A model generated the notes under the pieces. The model made no database searches, was not told the origin of the DNA, and saw only the letters and a program-made list of their open reading frames with translations. A stretch of DNA of 64,000 bases from Citrobacter braakii. Its GTDB lineage: Bacteria > Pseudomonadota > Gammaproteobacteria > Enterobacterales > Enterobacteriaceae. Every line of letters begins with the position of its first letter. The stretch's first letter is position 1. The stretch lies in assembly GCF_002075345.1 (NCBI RefSeq), contig NZ_NAEW01000013.1, positions 42,819 to 106,818 of the forward strand. The letters run 5' to 3'. Position numbers and translations under genes: made by a program. Below are positions 1 through 11,426 of the stretch, piece by piece.

Positions 1-362
1 AGTTTATCCAGTAGCGGCAGCGGTCTGGCGGCGGCCCCGGTCGCCAACAGCAACTGCGACCAGCGGTAGGACTGACCATCGGCGAGCATCAGCGTGCGCG
101 AGGTGCGGTCAATCTGACGCAGCGTGACGCCAAGATGCAGCTGTACGTTGTTCTCCCGCCACCAGTCAGCGTTCAGGATCGGCTGTCGTTGTGGATTTTC
201 GTCCAGTAGCATCGCTTTGGAGAGCGGAGGGCGTTCATAGGGCTGATACGGCTCATCGGAAAACAGATGCAATTCGCCGTTAAATCCTTGCTGACACAGT
301 GCGACGGCGGCCATTGCCGCAGCCTGACCACCGCCGACGATAGCGATAATTTTAGGGCTCAT
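1..362 (-). CDS. hcaD: HcaD, ferredoxin reductase of phenylpropionate dioxygenase (N-terminal part, cut by window edge)
   Basis: FAD- and NADH-dependent reductase that passes electrons to the Rieske ferredoxin HcaC of the 3-phenylpropionate/cinnamate dioxygenase. About 120 of some 400 residues are inside the window. The N-terminus [19 protein letters not shown] carries the FAD-binding glycine motif GGGQAA, followed by [16 protein letters not shown], typical of oxygenase-coupled pyridine nucleotide-disulfide reductases. It lies 9 bases downstream of hcaB and is the last gene of the hcaEFCBD order. The identification rests on this motif plus the operon; the C-terminal part is not visible. Confidence 0.93.
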   Translation of the reverse strand, partial: MSPKIIAIVGGGQAAAMAAVALCQQGFNGELHLFSDEPYQPYERPPLSKAMLLDENPQRQPILNADWWRENNVQLHLGVTLRQIDRTSRTLMLADGQSYRWSQLLLATGAAARPLPLLDK

Positions 363-371
363 AACGCCTCC

Positions 372-1184
372 TCAGAGATCCAGTCCGGCGGCAACGTGAC
401 GAATACCGCGAATGCCCAAACCGGCATCGGCATTGATCATCACGCCACTCAATGTGCGATTGTTGCGCTTTGACGCCAGCATCACATACGGGCCGGTAAA
501 ATCCGCTGGCTCAGGAAAAAACTGCAACGGCAAAATGGCGGCGATTTTTTCCGGCGTCAGCGACTGCATAATCGACGTATCGCCCTGGCCCAGCGCCTGT
601 GGGCCGCGCAGATCGGTCGCCATGCCGCACGGACCGACGCCGTTGACGCGCACCTTTGGCGCCAGCTCGTAGGCTAACTGGCGAATCAACCCGGTGGCGG
701 CATGTTTAGAGGCGGTATACAACGGACCGCCGCCGCCGGGATACCACGCCGCGTTGGAAAGGGTAAAGATGATGTTGCCTTCGCTGGCGATAAGCGCAGG
801 GGCGCAGGCTTTTGCGCCCAGCAGATAGCCCAACACGTTGACGTTAAACAGCTCATGAAAGCCGCTCTCCAGCGCGTCCGCTGGCGTATTGACCAGCGAG
901 GCGTTGTGATCCCATATCCCGGCGTTGCCGATCAAACAGTCCAGCGTGCCGTAGCGCGCCAGAATTTGATCCACCGCGCGCTGATAGTCGGCGTAGCAGG
1001 TGACGTTGCCTTCTACTGCCAGCACATGTTCGCCAAAACGTTGGCGCAGGCTGGCGACTTTGGCTGGCGAAAGTTCCAGCGTGGCGACCCGCGCGCCTTC
1101 CTCAATGAAACGCTCGACCAGCGCCAGGCCAAGACCGGAGCCGCCGCCGGTGATAAAGACCACGTTATCGCGTAAATCGCTCAT
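372..1184 (-). CDS. hcaB: HcaB, cis-dihydrodiol dehydrogenase
   Basis: A 270-residue short-chain dehydrogenase that oxidises the cis-dihydrodiols made from phenylpropionate and cinnamate to the 2,3-dihydroxy compounds, reducing NAD+. The cofactor motif TGGGSGLG is near residue 12 and the catalytic YTASKHA motif (Tyr-x-x-x-Lys) near residue 155, with the NAG motif near residue 85. The start overlaps the hcaC stop by four bases (ATGA), so the genes are translationally coupled. Length matches the E. coli protein. Confidence 0.96.
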   Translation of the reverse strand: MSDLRDNVVFITGGGSGLGLALVERFIEEGARVATLELSPAKVASLRQRFGEHVLAVEGNVTCYADYQRAVDQILARYGTLDCLIGNAGIWDHNASLVNTPADALESGFHELFNVNVLGYLLGAKACAPALIASEGNIIFTLSNAAWYPGGGGPLYTASKHAATGLIRQLAYELAPKVRVNGVGPCGMATDLRGPQALGQGDTSIMQSLTPEKIAAILPLQFFPEPADFTGPYVMLASKRNNRTLSGVMINADAGLGIRGIRHVAAGLDL

Positions 1185-1500
1185 CTCGCGTCCTCTGGAA
1201 TATCAACGAACACATCACTACCTTCCACGTACACCGCGTAGGTGGTCAGCGGATCGGTGGCAGGTAAACACAACGCCTTACCGGTTTTCAGGCAGAAACT
1301 GGCGGCATGTAGCGGGCATTCCACCGTCGCGTCGTCTTCCAGATAACCTTCCGACATCGAGGCATTACCGTGGCTACAGCGATCGTTAATGGCATAAAAC
1401 TCGCCGCCAACGTTGAACAGCGCGATGACAGGCGAGGTGTCGAGCCGGAGCGCTTCACCCTCCGGCAAATCCCCTACGGGGCAGGCATAAATACGACTCA

Positions 1501-1501
<1 letters not shown>
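1181..1501 (-). CDS. hcaC: HcaC, Rieske-type ferredoxin subunit
   Basis: A 106-residue soluble [2Fe-2S] ferredoxin that carries electrons from HcaD to the HcaEF oxygenase. The two Rieske ligand pairs are visible: CSH near residue 42 and CPLH near residue 62 (C-x-H ... C-x2-H). The hcaF stop and hcaC start share a base (TGATG), and the 3' end overlaps hcaB by four bases. The full-length single-domain form matches the family. Confidence 0.96.
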
Positions 1502-3512
<2,011 letters not shown>

Positions 3513-4406
3513 ATGGAACTGAGGCACTTACGCTATTTTGTGGCGGTGGCGCAGGCGCTGAATTTCACCCGGGCGGCAGAAAAGCTGCATACCTCTCAGC
3601 CGTCATTAAGCAGCCAGATCCGCGATCTGGAAACCTGCGTGGGCGTTCCGTTACTGGTGCGGGACAAGCGAAAAGTTGCGCTGACGGCGGCCGGGGAGTG
3701 CTTTTTACAGGATGCGCTGGCGATCCTTGAGCAGGCGGAAAATGCCAAAGTTCGCGCCCGTAAAACGGGGCAGGAAGATAATCATTTCGCTATTGGTTTT
3801 GTCCCTTCCGCTGAGGTGAATTTGCTCCCGAAGGTGCTACCCTTATTTCGTTTAAAACAACCGGATACACACATTGAGCTGGTAAGCCTGATAACCACCG
3901 AACAGGAAGAAAGGATCCTCAACGGAGAACTGGACGTGGGCTTAATGCGTCACCCGGTGTACAGCCCGGAGCTGGATTATCTGGAGCTGATTCATGAGCC
4001 GCTGGTCGTGGTGTTACCGGTGAATCATCCGTTAGCCAATGAGCAAGCGATCTCCGCAGAACAGTTACACGGCGTAAATTTTGTCAGTACCGATCCCGCT
4101 TATTCCGGGGCGCTAGCGATGATTGTCAAAAACTGGTTTCAGCAGCAGGAAAGCCAGCCCAATATTGTGCAGGTAGCGACCAATATTCTGGTGACCATGA
4201 ATCTGGTCGGCATGGGGCTGGGGGTGACTTTGATACCCGGTTATATGAATAATTTTAATACCGGGCAGGTGGTTTTTCGGCCTATTGTTGGCGATGTTCC
4301 GACCATTGCCCTGCTGATGGCGTGGAAAAAAGGGCCAATCAAACCGGCATTGACCGATTTTATCGCCACTGTGCATGAACGTTTAGCCGTGAGCCTGGCG
4401 GAGTAA
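3513..4406 (+). CDS. hcaR: HcaR, LysR-family activator of hca
   Basis: A 297-residue LysR-type regulator. The N-terminal winged helix-turn-helix reads MELRHLRYFVAVAQALNFTR with the recognition part HTSQPSLSSQIRDLE; the effector-binding domain follows from about residue 90. I chose the ATG at 3513 because AAGGAG sits 7 bases ahead of it and the E. coli protein begins with the same MELRHLRYF; an in-frame codon at 3480 has no such support. Divergent from the operon it controls, and convergent with yphH with a 3-base gap. Confidence 0.96.
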   Translation: MELRHLRYFVAVAQALNFTRAAEKLHTSQPSLSSQIRDLETCVGVPLLVRDKRKVALTAAGECFLQDALAILEQAENAKVRARKTGQEDNHFAIGFVPSAEVNLLPKVLPLFRLKQPDTHIELVSLITTEQEERILNGELDVGLMRHPVYSPELDYLELIHEPLVVVLPVNHPLANEQAISAEQLHGVNFVSTDPAYSGALAMIVKNWFQQQESQPNIVQVATNILVTMNLVGMGLGVTLIPGYMNNFNTGQVVFRPIVGDVPTIALLMAWKKGPIKPALTDFIATVHERLAVSLAE

Positions 4407-4409
4407 TGA

Positions 4410-5603
4410 CTACAGCTCGCTAAGCTGTGATTCGACATAAAGATAGCCAATTCCCATGAGTTGCTGAGGGCGATTAAGCTGACCGAAGCTTATCTGAGTT
4501 GCTCTGGCACGCGGGTTATCGCCGTGATCGAACGGATTAAACCCGGTTTGCTGTACCAGCGTATTGAGCCAGCTATCGCCAAATGCACAGCTACGACCAT
4601 ACAACCATATTTGATTAATGTTCAGTATATTCAAAAAATTATAAAGACTCAGGCCGATGGCGCTGGCGGCATGTTCGGCCCAGGCCTGAATGCGAACATC
4701 TCCGTGTTGCCAGGCAGTTATAAGCTGGTCGGTGGTGAGCGTTTCCGGGTCGTAAAGGGATGTCGGCTGCGATTTCATCCACACGCGGGCCTGCTTTTTC
4801 AACGCGCTCAATGACGCCACTGTTTCCAGACAGCCATAACGGCCACAGTCACAGGCGATCCCATCGGGATGAATGATGGTATGTCCAATCTGACCGCTGC
4901 CATACAGACTCCCGCGCCAGATGTTATCGTTAATCACAAACGATGAGCCAATACCGTAATCAACGTTAATCACGCAAAAATCACCGTTAGCCGCCGGGTT
5001 TTGCCATTTTTCCGCCAGCGCCAGCATCACGCAGTCATTATCCAGCCGGACCTGTACGCCGAGCATCTCCTCCAGCAGATATTTTATTTCCACCGGTGTT
5101 TTCCACGGCGCCTGAGGCATGGTTTTTGATGCGCCGGTTATCGGATCAACCTGACCGTGAACGCCAAGCGCCAGATTAATCGTGACCTCGGGAAATTGTC
5201 GACGGTATTCCCGCCAGTGCGCCGCCAATGCTGTCAGCAGCGCTTTTGGCGATTCGGGGTTGATGACTTCATGCTGCCAGTCGCCGACGGCAACCAGCCG
5301 AGCATCCGCCAGTTGACTGGTGATGCTGGTGGGGGTGACGTTGATACACAGCGTCCAGGCACCTTTTTCTGGCAAATGGTAGCTGCCACTGCTCAAACCG
5401 CGCTGGCTTAAAGTTTCTCGCGAATGGCTGATTCTTCCTTCATCCATCAGTTCTTCGAGGATATTGCTAACCGCCGGGATCGACAGGCTGGTGAGCTGCG
5501 CCAGCTGTGACTTGCTGAGCTGCTTTTCTCGCCACAGATGTGACAAAAAAATCTGTTTATTCGCCTGACGTACCCTGGCGTTGTTGAACCCCGAACGCTG
5601 CAT
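4410..5603 (-). CDS. yphH: YphH, ROK-family transcriptional regulator
   Basis: A 397-residue ROK protein with an N-terminal winged helix (about residues 10-70: LSKSQLAQLTSLSIPAVSNILEEL) and a ROK sugar-kinase-like domain. The ROK zinc motif CDCGRYGCLE is present near residue 255. This is the NagC/Mlc architecture of a sugar-responsive repressor, closely matching E. coli YphH. It is divergent from yphG and so probably controls the yphG-MFS-epimerase genes. The inducer is not evident from sequence. Confidence 0.93.
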   Translation of the reverse strand: MQRSGFNNARVRQANKQIFLSHLWREKQLSKSQLAQLTSLSIPAVSNILEELMDEGRISHSRETLSQRGLSSGSYHLPEKGAWTLCINVTPTSITSQLADARLVAVGDWQHEVINPESPKALLTALAAHWREYRRQFPEVTINLALGVHGQVDPITGASKTMPQAPWKTPVEIKYLLEEMLGVQVRLDNDCVMLALAEKWQNPAANGDFCVINVDYGIGSSFVINDNIWRGSLYGSGQIGHTIIHPDGIACDCGRYGCLETVASLSALKKQARVWMKSQPTSLYDPETLTTDQLITAWQHGDVRIQAWAEHAASAIGLSLYNFLNILNINQIWLYGRSCAFGDSWLNTLVQQTGFNPFDHGDNPRARATQISFGQLNRPQQLMGIGYLYVESQLSEL

Positions 5604-5717
5604 TCACTTAACTCCCTTAACTATATTGCGTGAGCATTGTGCATTTTAACGCCACTTAACTGCCGCAGAATAGCATCAAGTTGAATTTTTACTTTTGTTT
5701 ATTAAGTGGAGCGCGGC
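5604..5717. promoter_or_regulatory. yphH-yphG divergent promoter with three spaced CACTTAA repeats
   Basis: The 114 bases between the two starts contain CACTTAAC at 5605-5612 and again at 5653-5660, and the inverted form TTAAGTG at 5702-5708. Centre spacings are 48 and 49 bases, close to whole numbers of helical turns. This suggests multiple operators for the adjacent ROK repressor YphH, as in looping by NagC-type regulators. Function is inferred. The last copy lies directly upstream of the yphG ribosome binding site. Confidence 0.4.
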
Positions 5718-8700
5718 ATGTACGGTTCAGTAAAAGTTTGGCAGGAAACGATCACCCTCCCCACGTGGACAGCGGGTGAAGAAGACGCCAACCCAATGTT
5801 TCTGGAAAAGCGAGTTTATCAGGGGTCTTCAGGAGCGGTTTATCCCTATGGCGTGATTGATACGCTGACCGGCAAACGTGAAATGCGCGACTATCAGGCG
5901 GTATGGATGGAGAATGACTTCATTCGCATCATGCTGCTGCCGGAGTTAGGCGGACGCATTCATCGAGCGTATGACAAAGTGCAGCAGCGCGACTTCGTCT
6001 ACTACAACGAAGTGGTAAAACCTGCGCTGGTCGGTCTGCTTGGGCCGTGGATCTCTGGCGGCATTGAGTTTAACTGGCCGCAACATCATCGCCCGACCAC
6101 CTTTATGCCGGTGGATTTTACGCAACAGCAGGGTGAGCAGGGCGAATACACCGTCTGGATGGGCGAGGTAGAGCCCATGCGTGGTTTACAGGTCATGACC
6201 GGATTCACGCTGTATCCGGATCGCGCGTTGATCGAGATAACCGGGAAGGTTTTTAACGGTAACGCTACCCCGCGCCACTTCTTATGGTGGGCGAATCCGG
6301 CGGTGAAGGGCGGCGACGATCACCAGAGCGTGTTTCCACCGGATGTGACGGCGGTATTCGACCACGGTAAGCGCGATGTCTCTGCGTTTCCCATCGCCAC
6401 CGGCACATACTACAAAGTGGACTATTCGGCTGGCGTGGATATCTCGCGCTACAAAAACGTACCAGTGCCGACCTCCTATATGGCTGAAAAATCTGATTAT
6501 GATTTTGTTGGTGCCTGGCATCACGGCGAGCGCGGTGGGTTGCTGCATGTGGCCGATCACCACGTTTCGCCAGGGAAAAAACAGTGGACTTGGGGTTATG
6601 GCGACTTTGGCGTTGCCTGGGATCGTAATCTCACTGATGACAACGGTCCGTATATCGAACTTATGACCGGGGTCTTTACCGATAACCAGCCGGATTTCAC
6701 CTGGCTTGCGCCGTACGAAGAGAAAGTCTTCGTGCAAAACTTCCTGCCTTACAGCGAACTGGGTATGGTGCAAAACGCCAGCACGCAGTTGGCGCTTCGT
6801 CTGGTGCGTGAGAGTCGCCAGCTTTCTGTGGGCATTTATGCGATTGCGCCGTTACGCGATGTTCAGGTTACGCTTGCCGCACACGGGCAGCCATTCTATG
6901 AAAATACACTCACTCTGGAGCCGGGACAGAGCTGGCTGACTGATGTGTCAGACAATGACCATACCCGGGTGACAATGACCGTCACTAACGCCGATGGTGC
7001 TACGCTTTTGCAGTACGAAGAGCACATCGCGCAAGAGTTACCGCTGCCTTCGGCGGCCGTCGCGCCAGCACAGCCAGAAGCACTCTCTAATACCGATGAA
7101 CTCTATTTTATTGGTCAGCATCTGGAGCAGTACAACCATGCCAGCCGCTATGCTGAAGATTATTATCGCCGCGCGCTGGATGTTGATCCGCTGGATTACC
7201 GCAATAATGTGGCCCTGGGGACGCTGGCGCTAAACCGCGCGGACTGGGCGCTGACGGCGCATTGTGCGAGTAAGGCGCTGGAACGGGCGCATAAGCTCAA
7301 TAAAAATCCGCGTGATGGCGAGGCGAGCATGCTGCTGGCCGCCGCACAGGAACGTCAGGGCGACGATGACAGTGCTTGGGATCATTATTATAAGGCCAGT
7401 TGGAGCGGCAACTGTCGGGATGCGGCTTTCTGGTCGTTAGCGCGTCTGGCGATGAAGCGTCAGGACTACGTTGGCGCGTTGGAAAAGGTCGAGCAGAGCC
7501 TGCGCTTTAACGGCAGTAATAACCTGGCGATGGGACTGAAAGCGCTGGCGCTGGCAAAACTTGATCGCATTCCGCAAGCCCTGGACTACATTCGCCAACA
7601 GCTGGTTGATTATCCTCTGAGCTACACCCTGCACTATGCGCGCTGGGCCATATGTCAGGACGAGGCGACGGCGCAAGCGCTGATCTCGATTACCGGGCGG
7701 CGCGGAACCAACGCGTGTGAACTGGCAGGCTGGCTGATCTCATTGGGGCAAAAGGATGCTGCCCGTGGCGTGCTGGAACTGCTCGACAGCCAGGAAACGC
7801 TGCCTATGCTGTGGCGCGCCTCGCTAAGTGACAACCCACAACCCTTCATCGAACGTGCCCGCGAATGCCTGCAAAACCGCGTTCGTTTCCCCAATACGCT
7901 GGATGAAGTGCAGATGCTGCAAACCCTCGAACAGAGCGCTTTTGCCCGCTATTTACTTGGCTGTTTCTGGTACAGCAAACGGCGTTATGCCGAAGCGGTA
8001 TCCTGCTGGCAGTTTACCCTTGCGCAGGAAGCGGACTTCGCTCCTGTACACCGCTTACTGGGGATCTATGCCTGGAACAAACTGCATGATGCGCAGCAGG
8101 CGATGCAGTATCTGTCGCAGGCCGTGGCACTGGAGCCGCAAAATGCCCGTTTCCTGTTTGAACTCGACTATCTCAAGAAGCTGATGGCGCAACCGGCTGA
8201 GCTGCGCCTGCAGCGACTGGAAGCCAGCAAAGAGATTGTCTTCCATCGTGACGATCTGACGGTGGAACTGCTCAGTCTGTGGAATGGATTAGGGCGTTAC
8301 GACGATGCCGCAGCAGTATTACGTGAGCGCGTGTTCCATCCGTGGGAAGGTGGTGAAGGCAAAGCCACCGGGCAATATTTGCTGAATCAGATGCATCGTG
8401 CGCTGGCTGCCATTCAGTCCGGCGACCCGCAAACCGCCATCGCGCAGTTGCAACAGGCGTTGCACTACCCGCAAAACCTCGGGGAGGGGCGTTTACCCGG
8501 ACAAACGGATAACGATATTTGGTATTTACTGGGACATTGCGCGCAGCAGCAGGGGTGTTTTGATGAATCCCAGCGTTACTTCTCCCGTGCGACACGCGGC
8601 GGTAGCACACTGGATGCTGGCCGTTACTACAACGACCAGCCTGTGGATTATCTCTTCTGGCAGGGTATGGCGCAGAGAAAACTTGGCGATGATGCTCAGG

Positions 8701-8984
8701 CGAACGCTCTGTTTAATAGCTTCCTGCAATGGGTTGAATCGCATCGCGACAATGTCCCGGATGTCGATTTCTTTGCCGTATCGCTACCCGATCTGGTGGT
8801 ACTGGATACCTCAGCACAAGCAAAACACCAGCAACACTGCCTGTTTATCAGTGTGCTCGGGCATCTGGGGTTGGGAAATAGTGCTGCTTGCCAGCGCGAT
8901 CTTGACGCACTCCTGCAGCTCAATCCGGCGCATGACAAGGCATTACTGCTACGTCACGCCATTAACGTAAGGCTTTTCCAGTAA
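5718..8984 (+). CDS. yphG: YphG, DUF5107 domain plus TPR repeats
   Basis: A protein of 1088 residues closely related to E. coli YphG. The N-terminal third (to about residue 330, including PELGGRIHRAYDK, GPWISGGIEFNWPQHHRPTTF and HFLWWANPAVKGG) is the DUF5107 domain, which resembles carbohydrate-binding or epimerase-like beta-sandwich folds. The remaining two thirds are tetratricopeptide repeats (for example EDYYRRALDVDPLDYRNNVALG). There is no signal peptide, so it is probably cytoplasmic. The ATG at 5718 has GGAG 7 bases upstream; a GTG at 5706 is the alternative. Neighbouring sugar genes point to a role in carbohydrate metabolism; the activity is unknown. Confidence 0.92.
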   Translation: MYGSVKVWQETITLPTWTAGEEDANPMFLEKRVYQGSSGAVYPYGVIDTLTGKREMRDYQAVWMENDFIRIMLLPELGGRIHRAYDKVQQRDFVYYNEVVKPALVGLLGPWISGGIEFNWPQHHRPTTFMPVDFTQQQGEQGEYTVWMGEVEPMRGLQVMTGFTLYPDRALIEITGKVFNGNATPRHFLWWANPAVKGGDDHQSVFPPDVTAVFDHGKRDVSAFPIATGTYYKVDYSAGVDISRYKNVPVPTSYMAEKSDYDFVGAWHHGERGGLLHVADHHVSPGKKQWTWGYGDFGVAWDRNLTDDNGPYIELMTGVFTDNQPDFTWLAPYEEKVFVQNFLPYSELGMVQNASTQLALRLVRESRQLSVGIYAIAPLRDVQVTLAAHGQPFYENTLTLEPGQSWLTDVSDNDHTRVTMTVTNADGATLLQYEEHIAQELPLPSAAVAPAQPEALSNTDELYFIGQHLEQYNHASRYAEDYYRRALDVDPLDYRNNVALGTLALNRADWALTAHCASKALERAHKLNKNPRDGEASMLLAAAQERQGDDDSAWDHYYKASWSGNCRDAAFWSLARLAMKRQDYVGALEKVEQSLRFNGSNNLAMGLKALALAKLDRIPQALDYIRQQLVDYPLSYTLHYARWAICQDEATAQALISITGRRGTNACELAGWLISLGQKDAARGVLELLDSQETLPMLWRASLSDNPQPFIERARECLQNRVRFPNTLDEVQMLQTLEQSAFARYLLGCFWYSKRRYAEAVSCWQFTLAQEADFAPVHRLLGIYAWNKLHDAQQAMQYLSQAVALEPQNARFLFELDYLKKLMAQPAELRLQRLEASKEIVFHRDDLTVELLSLWNGLGRYDDAAAVLRERVFHPWEGGEGKATGQYLLNQMHRALAAIQSGDPQTAIAQLQQALHYPQNLGEGRLPGQTDNDIWYLLGHCAQQQGCFDESQRYFSRATRGGSTLDAGRYYNDQPVDYLFWQGMAQRKLGDDAQANALFNSFLQWVESHRDNVPDVDFFAVSLPDLVVLDTSAQAKHQQHCLFISVLGHLGLGNSAACQRDLDALLQLNPAHDKALLLRHAINVRLFQ

Positions 8985-9056
8985 CACCCGAAATGGGTGG
9001 GGGCAACCTCACCCGAAACCTACTGTCCCCTGCGTTTCCCTGAAAGAGGAATCATA

Positions 9057-10496
9057 ATGAATAACGCGCAGACACATTTAAAGATTGGTTACGTCTGGAC
9101 TATCTGCCTGGTTGCGGCCTGCGGTGGTTTACTGTTTGGCTATGACTGGGTGGTGATCGGTGGGGCAAAACCCTTCTATGAAGCCTATTTCTCGATTACC
9201 GATCCGGCGCAATCCGGCTGGGCGATGAGTTCGGCTTTGGTCGGTTGTATCTTTGGCGCGCTGATTTCCGGATGGTGCGCCGATAAGTTTGGCCGAAAGA
9301 TGCCGCTGATTCTCTCGGCGATCCTCTTTAGCGCTTCCGCCTGGGGAACTGCCGTCGCCAGTAATTTCGACATGTTTATTGTTTATCGCATCGTTGGAGG
9401 CGTGGGGATTGGTCTGGCGTCTGCGCTAAGCCCGTTGTATATCGCCGAGGTTAGCCCGGCTGAAAAGCGTGGGCGCTTTGTTGCCGTTAACCAGCTCACT
9501 ATCGTGATTGGCGTACTGGCGGCGCAGCTTATCAACCTGATGATTGCCGAACCTGTAGCCTCAGGCGCTACGCAGCAGGCGATTGTGGAAAGCTGGAACG
9601 GTCAGACGGGCTGGCGTTGGATGTTTGGCGCTGAATTAGTGCCCGCGATAATTTTCCTGGTACTGATGTTCTTTGTACCTGAATCGCCGCGCTGGCTGGT
9701 GAAAGCAGGCAAAGCCGATCGTGCGCGTACCATGCTGCAGCGCATTGGTTCGGCGGAATATGCTGGTCAAACGCTGAAAGAGATTGAACATACGTTGCAA
9801 AAAGATAATCACAAGGTCGCGTGGTCAACGCTGTTACAACCGCAGATCAAACCGATCGTGATTATTGGAATGGTGCTGGCAGTGTTCCAGCAGTGGTGTG
9901 GGATCAACGTTATTTTCAACTATGCGCAGGAGATCTTCGCCTCTGCCGGATTCGACATCAACGGTACGTTAAAATCGATCGTGGCGACAGGGATCATCAA
10001 TCTGGTCTTTACCCTTGCCGCTCTGCCGTTAGTAGACAAAATTGGTCGCCGTAAACTGATGTTGTTCGGGGCGTCAGGATTAACGGTTATCTATATGCTG
10101 ATTGCCGGGGCGTACGGGTTGGGCATTATGGGCTGGCCGGTTCTGGTTCTGGTGCTGGCGGCGATCGCTATTTATGCCCTGACGCTGGCCCCGGTGACCT
10201 GGGTGCTGCTGTCTGAAATTTTCCCTAACCGCGTCCGCGGGCTGGCGATGTCGCTCGGTACGCTAGCGCTGTGGATTGCCTGCTTCCTGCTGACCTATAC
10301 TTTCCCGCTGCTCAATGCGAGTCTGGGCGCGTCGGGAAGCTTCCTGTTGTACGGTGTGATTTGCGCGATGGGATTCATGTATGTTCTGCGTAATGTTCCG
10401 GAAACCAAAGGCGTGACGCTGGAAGCGCTGGAAGAGCAGCTGGCGGCGCAGCATACGAAAGTTGGCGCATCAGCCCAACAACGAAGCGCTCGCTAA
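9057..10496 (+). CDS. MFS sugar:proton symporter (XylE/GalP type)
   Basis: A 479-residue major facilitator of the sugar porter family with 12 predicted membrane segments. Diagnostic motifs are present in order: GGLLFGYDWVVIGG in helix 1, DKFGRK after helix 2, the RxxGGxGIG type stretch RIVGGVGIGLASALSPLYIAE, PESPRWL at the centre, DKIGRRKL, and PETKG at the C-terminus. The start at 9057 follows AAGAGGA; upstream in-frame codons lack a binding site. It lies 72 bases after yphG and overlaps the next gene by one base. In E. coli the yph cluster uses an ABC importer instead, so this is a functional substitution. Substrate unknown, probably a pentose, hexose or related sugar. Confidence 0.9.
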   Translation: MNNAQTHLKIGYVWTICLVAACGGLLFGYDWVVIGGAKPFYEAYFSITDPAQSGWAMSSALVGCIFGALISGWCADKFGRKMPLILSAILFSASAWGTAVASNFDMFIVYRIVGGVGIGLASALSPLYIAEVSPAEKRGRFVAVNQLTIVIGVLAAQLINLMIAEPVASGATQQAIVESWNGQTGWRWMFGAELVPAIIFLVLMFFVPESPRWLVKAGKADRARTMLQRIGSAEYAGQTLKEIEHTLQKDNHKVAWSTLLQPQIKPIVIIGMVLAVFQQWCGINVIFNYAQEIFASAGFDINGTLKSIVATGIINLVFTLAALPLVDKIGRRKLMLFGASGLTVIYMLIAGAYGLGIMGWPVLVLVLAAIAIYALTLAPVTWVLLSEIFPNRVRGLAMSLGTLALWIACFLLTYTFPLLNASLGASGSFLLYGVICAMGFMYVLRNVPETKGVTLEALEEQLAAQHTKVGASAQQRSAR

Positions 10497-11338
10497 TGGA
10501 TGGTCTGCTGATGCTACAAAACGCACATCTGCGGATGTGCGTAGATCCGCAGGGCGGTTCGCTATTAAGTCTGGTTTCGTTACAACATCAACAGGCAATT
10601 TTACGCGAAGGTCATGGTCAGCAGCCCGGTGATTGCGGCCTGTTCCCGATGCTGCCGGTCGCGAATCGGGTGGCGGGAAATCGTTTTATGCTGCGCGGTG
10701 AAGAGGTGGTGTTACCTCAACATGGCGCAGATGACACCTTTTTCCTGCACGGTGACGGCTGGCTGCAACGCTGGCAGGTTATCACCGTGACCCAAAGCGG
10801 TTGTTTGCTGCAGTTGCGCAGTTGGCATCCCTGTGGCTATGACTATACGGCGCAACTTTGCTATCAACTGGAAACCTCAAGCCTGCACGTCTCGTTGACG
10901 CTCACCCATTGCGGTGAACAGCCGATGATTTATGGCTGTGGGTTCCATCCGTTTTTCGCTTTTGATAAGCACAGCACGGCGCAATTCACCACCAGCGGCT
11001 ACTGGCCGGAGGGGGAACAGCATCTGCCGCTGGAATGGCAACGTGAAATCCCTCCAGCGGCGGATTTCATGTACGCGCAATACGGCGAGGATAGCTGGCT
11101 AAATGTTGGATATTCTGGCTGGAGCGGACGGGCCGTTATTCAGCGAGATGTGATGAAAGTCACGATTTTAGCGCAAACTCCATGGTTGATGCTGTTCAGA
11201 ATGTCGGGTGAGGAGTTCTTGTGCCTGGAGCCGCAAACGCATCCGGTGAATGCCCACCACATGCAGGGGCAGCCGGGATTGCAGGTTTTAGCGCAGGGAG
11301 AACGCTGCCATTTTGTGATGCAGATTTGCGTCGAATAG
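10496..11338 (+). CDS. Aldose 1-epimerase family protein (YphB-like)
   Basis: A 280-residue member of the galactose mutarotase superfamily, which interconverts the anomers of aldoses. Visible family features: PMLPVANRVAGNRF (the N-x-R stretch), FFLHGDGWLQRWQV with the conserved HG, GCGFHPFFAFDK with the catalytic-region His, and LCLEPQTHPVNAHH with the catalytic Glu. The start ATG overlaps the transporter stop (TAATG), so uptake and mutarotation are coupled in translation. It resembles E. coli YphB in family and context, but similarity is moderate, so I do not assign that symbol. Confidence 0.85.
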   Translation: MDGLLMLQNAHLRMCVDPQGGSLLSLVSLQHQQAILREGHGQQPGDCGLFPMLPVANRVAGNRFMLRGEEVVLPQHGADDTFFLHGDGWLQRWQVITVTQSGCLLQLRSWHPCGYDYTAQLCYQLETSSLHVSLTLTHCGEQPMIYGCGFHPFFAFDKHSTAQFTTSGYWPEGEQHLPLEWQREIPPAADFMYAQYGEDSWLNVGYSGWSGRAVIQRDVMKVTILAQTPWLMLFRMSGEEFLCLEPQTHPVNAHHMQGQPGLQVLAQGERCHFVMQICVE

Positions 11339-11426
11339 GGCAAAAATCATGTTATCTGCCTGTTAATGCTCTCTTGCGCCAGCCTACGTTTGTCGCCAGA
11401 CTATCGCCTCCAAACGGGAGGGATTC

